NCBI GenBank assembly: GCA_015654825.1
Contig: JAATGE010000529.1
Span: 1-6,328, forward strand
DNA from: Rhodospirillales bacterium
Lineage (GTDB): Bacteria; Pseudomonadota; Alphaproteobacteria; Acetobacterales; Acetobacteraceae
Direction: 5' to 3'
DNA length: 6,328 nucleotides
Numbering within the stretch: the stretch's first letter is position 1; every line of letters starts with the position of its first letter. Below the pieces are notes generated by a model that was given only the letters and a program-made list of their open reading frames with translations, was not told the DNA's origin and made no database searches. Below, piece by piece: positions 6,308-6,328 of this stretch. The translations under genes were made by a program, and so were the position numbers.

Positions 6308-6328
6308 CCAGGGGCTCTGCCCCTGGAC
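6308..6328 (+). repeat. CCAGGGG-type hairpin repeat upstream of topA, cut by the window edge
   Basis: An 8-bp perfect stem (CCAGGGGC at 6308-6315, GCCCCTGG at 6319-6326) closes on a TCT loop and is followed by AC, where the window ends. It matches the arm at 1462-1481, including the CCAGGGGCTC start and the TGGAC end, and has the same orientation. It lies 21 nt before the topA start codon, about 10 nt from its Shine-Dalgarno sequence, so it may lie in the topA leader or at the end of an upstream gene. Confidence 0.6.

Overview
The window looks like a piece of a GC-rich bacterial chromosome, most likely from an alphaproteobacterium. Acetobacteraceae (acidophilic or acetic-acid relatives) is my best guess. 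The basis is the high GC, the single-zinc-ribbon TopA with a Lys/Ala-rich tail, and short intergenic hairpins of the type CCAGGGG-CTCTG-CCCCTGG. The placement is inference from style and could not be checked by a search.

Layout from left to right. Positions 1-95 probably hold the start of a membrane protein on the minus strand that runs off the left edge. A divergent intergenic region (96-208) follows, with two GC-rich hairpins. A secreted glycoside hydrolase family 5 enzyme lies on the plus strand (209-1447). It converges on a minus-strand gene for an exported GlcG/HbpS-like protein (1697-2398). The gap between them holds a 219-bp stretch bounded by inverted GC-rich arms. An AT-richer intergenic region (2399-2613) separates the GlcG-like gene from a minus-strand EamA/DMT-family permease (2614-3528). 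A diverged copy of part of the first intergenic element lies at 3581-3640. DNA topoisomerase I (topA, minus strand, 3645-6287) follows, and another copy of the short hairpin sits just upstream of its ribosome binding site and is cut by the window edge.

The genes do not form an obvious pathway. topA is a housekeeping gene. The permease, the GlcG-like protein and the GH5 enzyme look like independent accessory genes separated by repeat-bearing gaps. I see no CRISPR array, tRNA, rRNA, transposase, toxin-antitoxin pair or defence system. The least-explained content is the family of intergenic hairpin repeats, which occurs in both orientations and in composite form. I found no convincing new multi-gene system.
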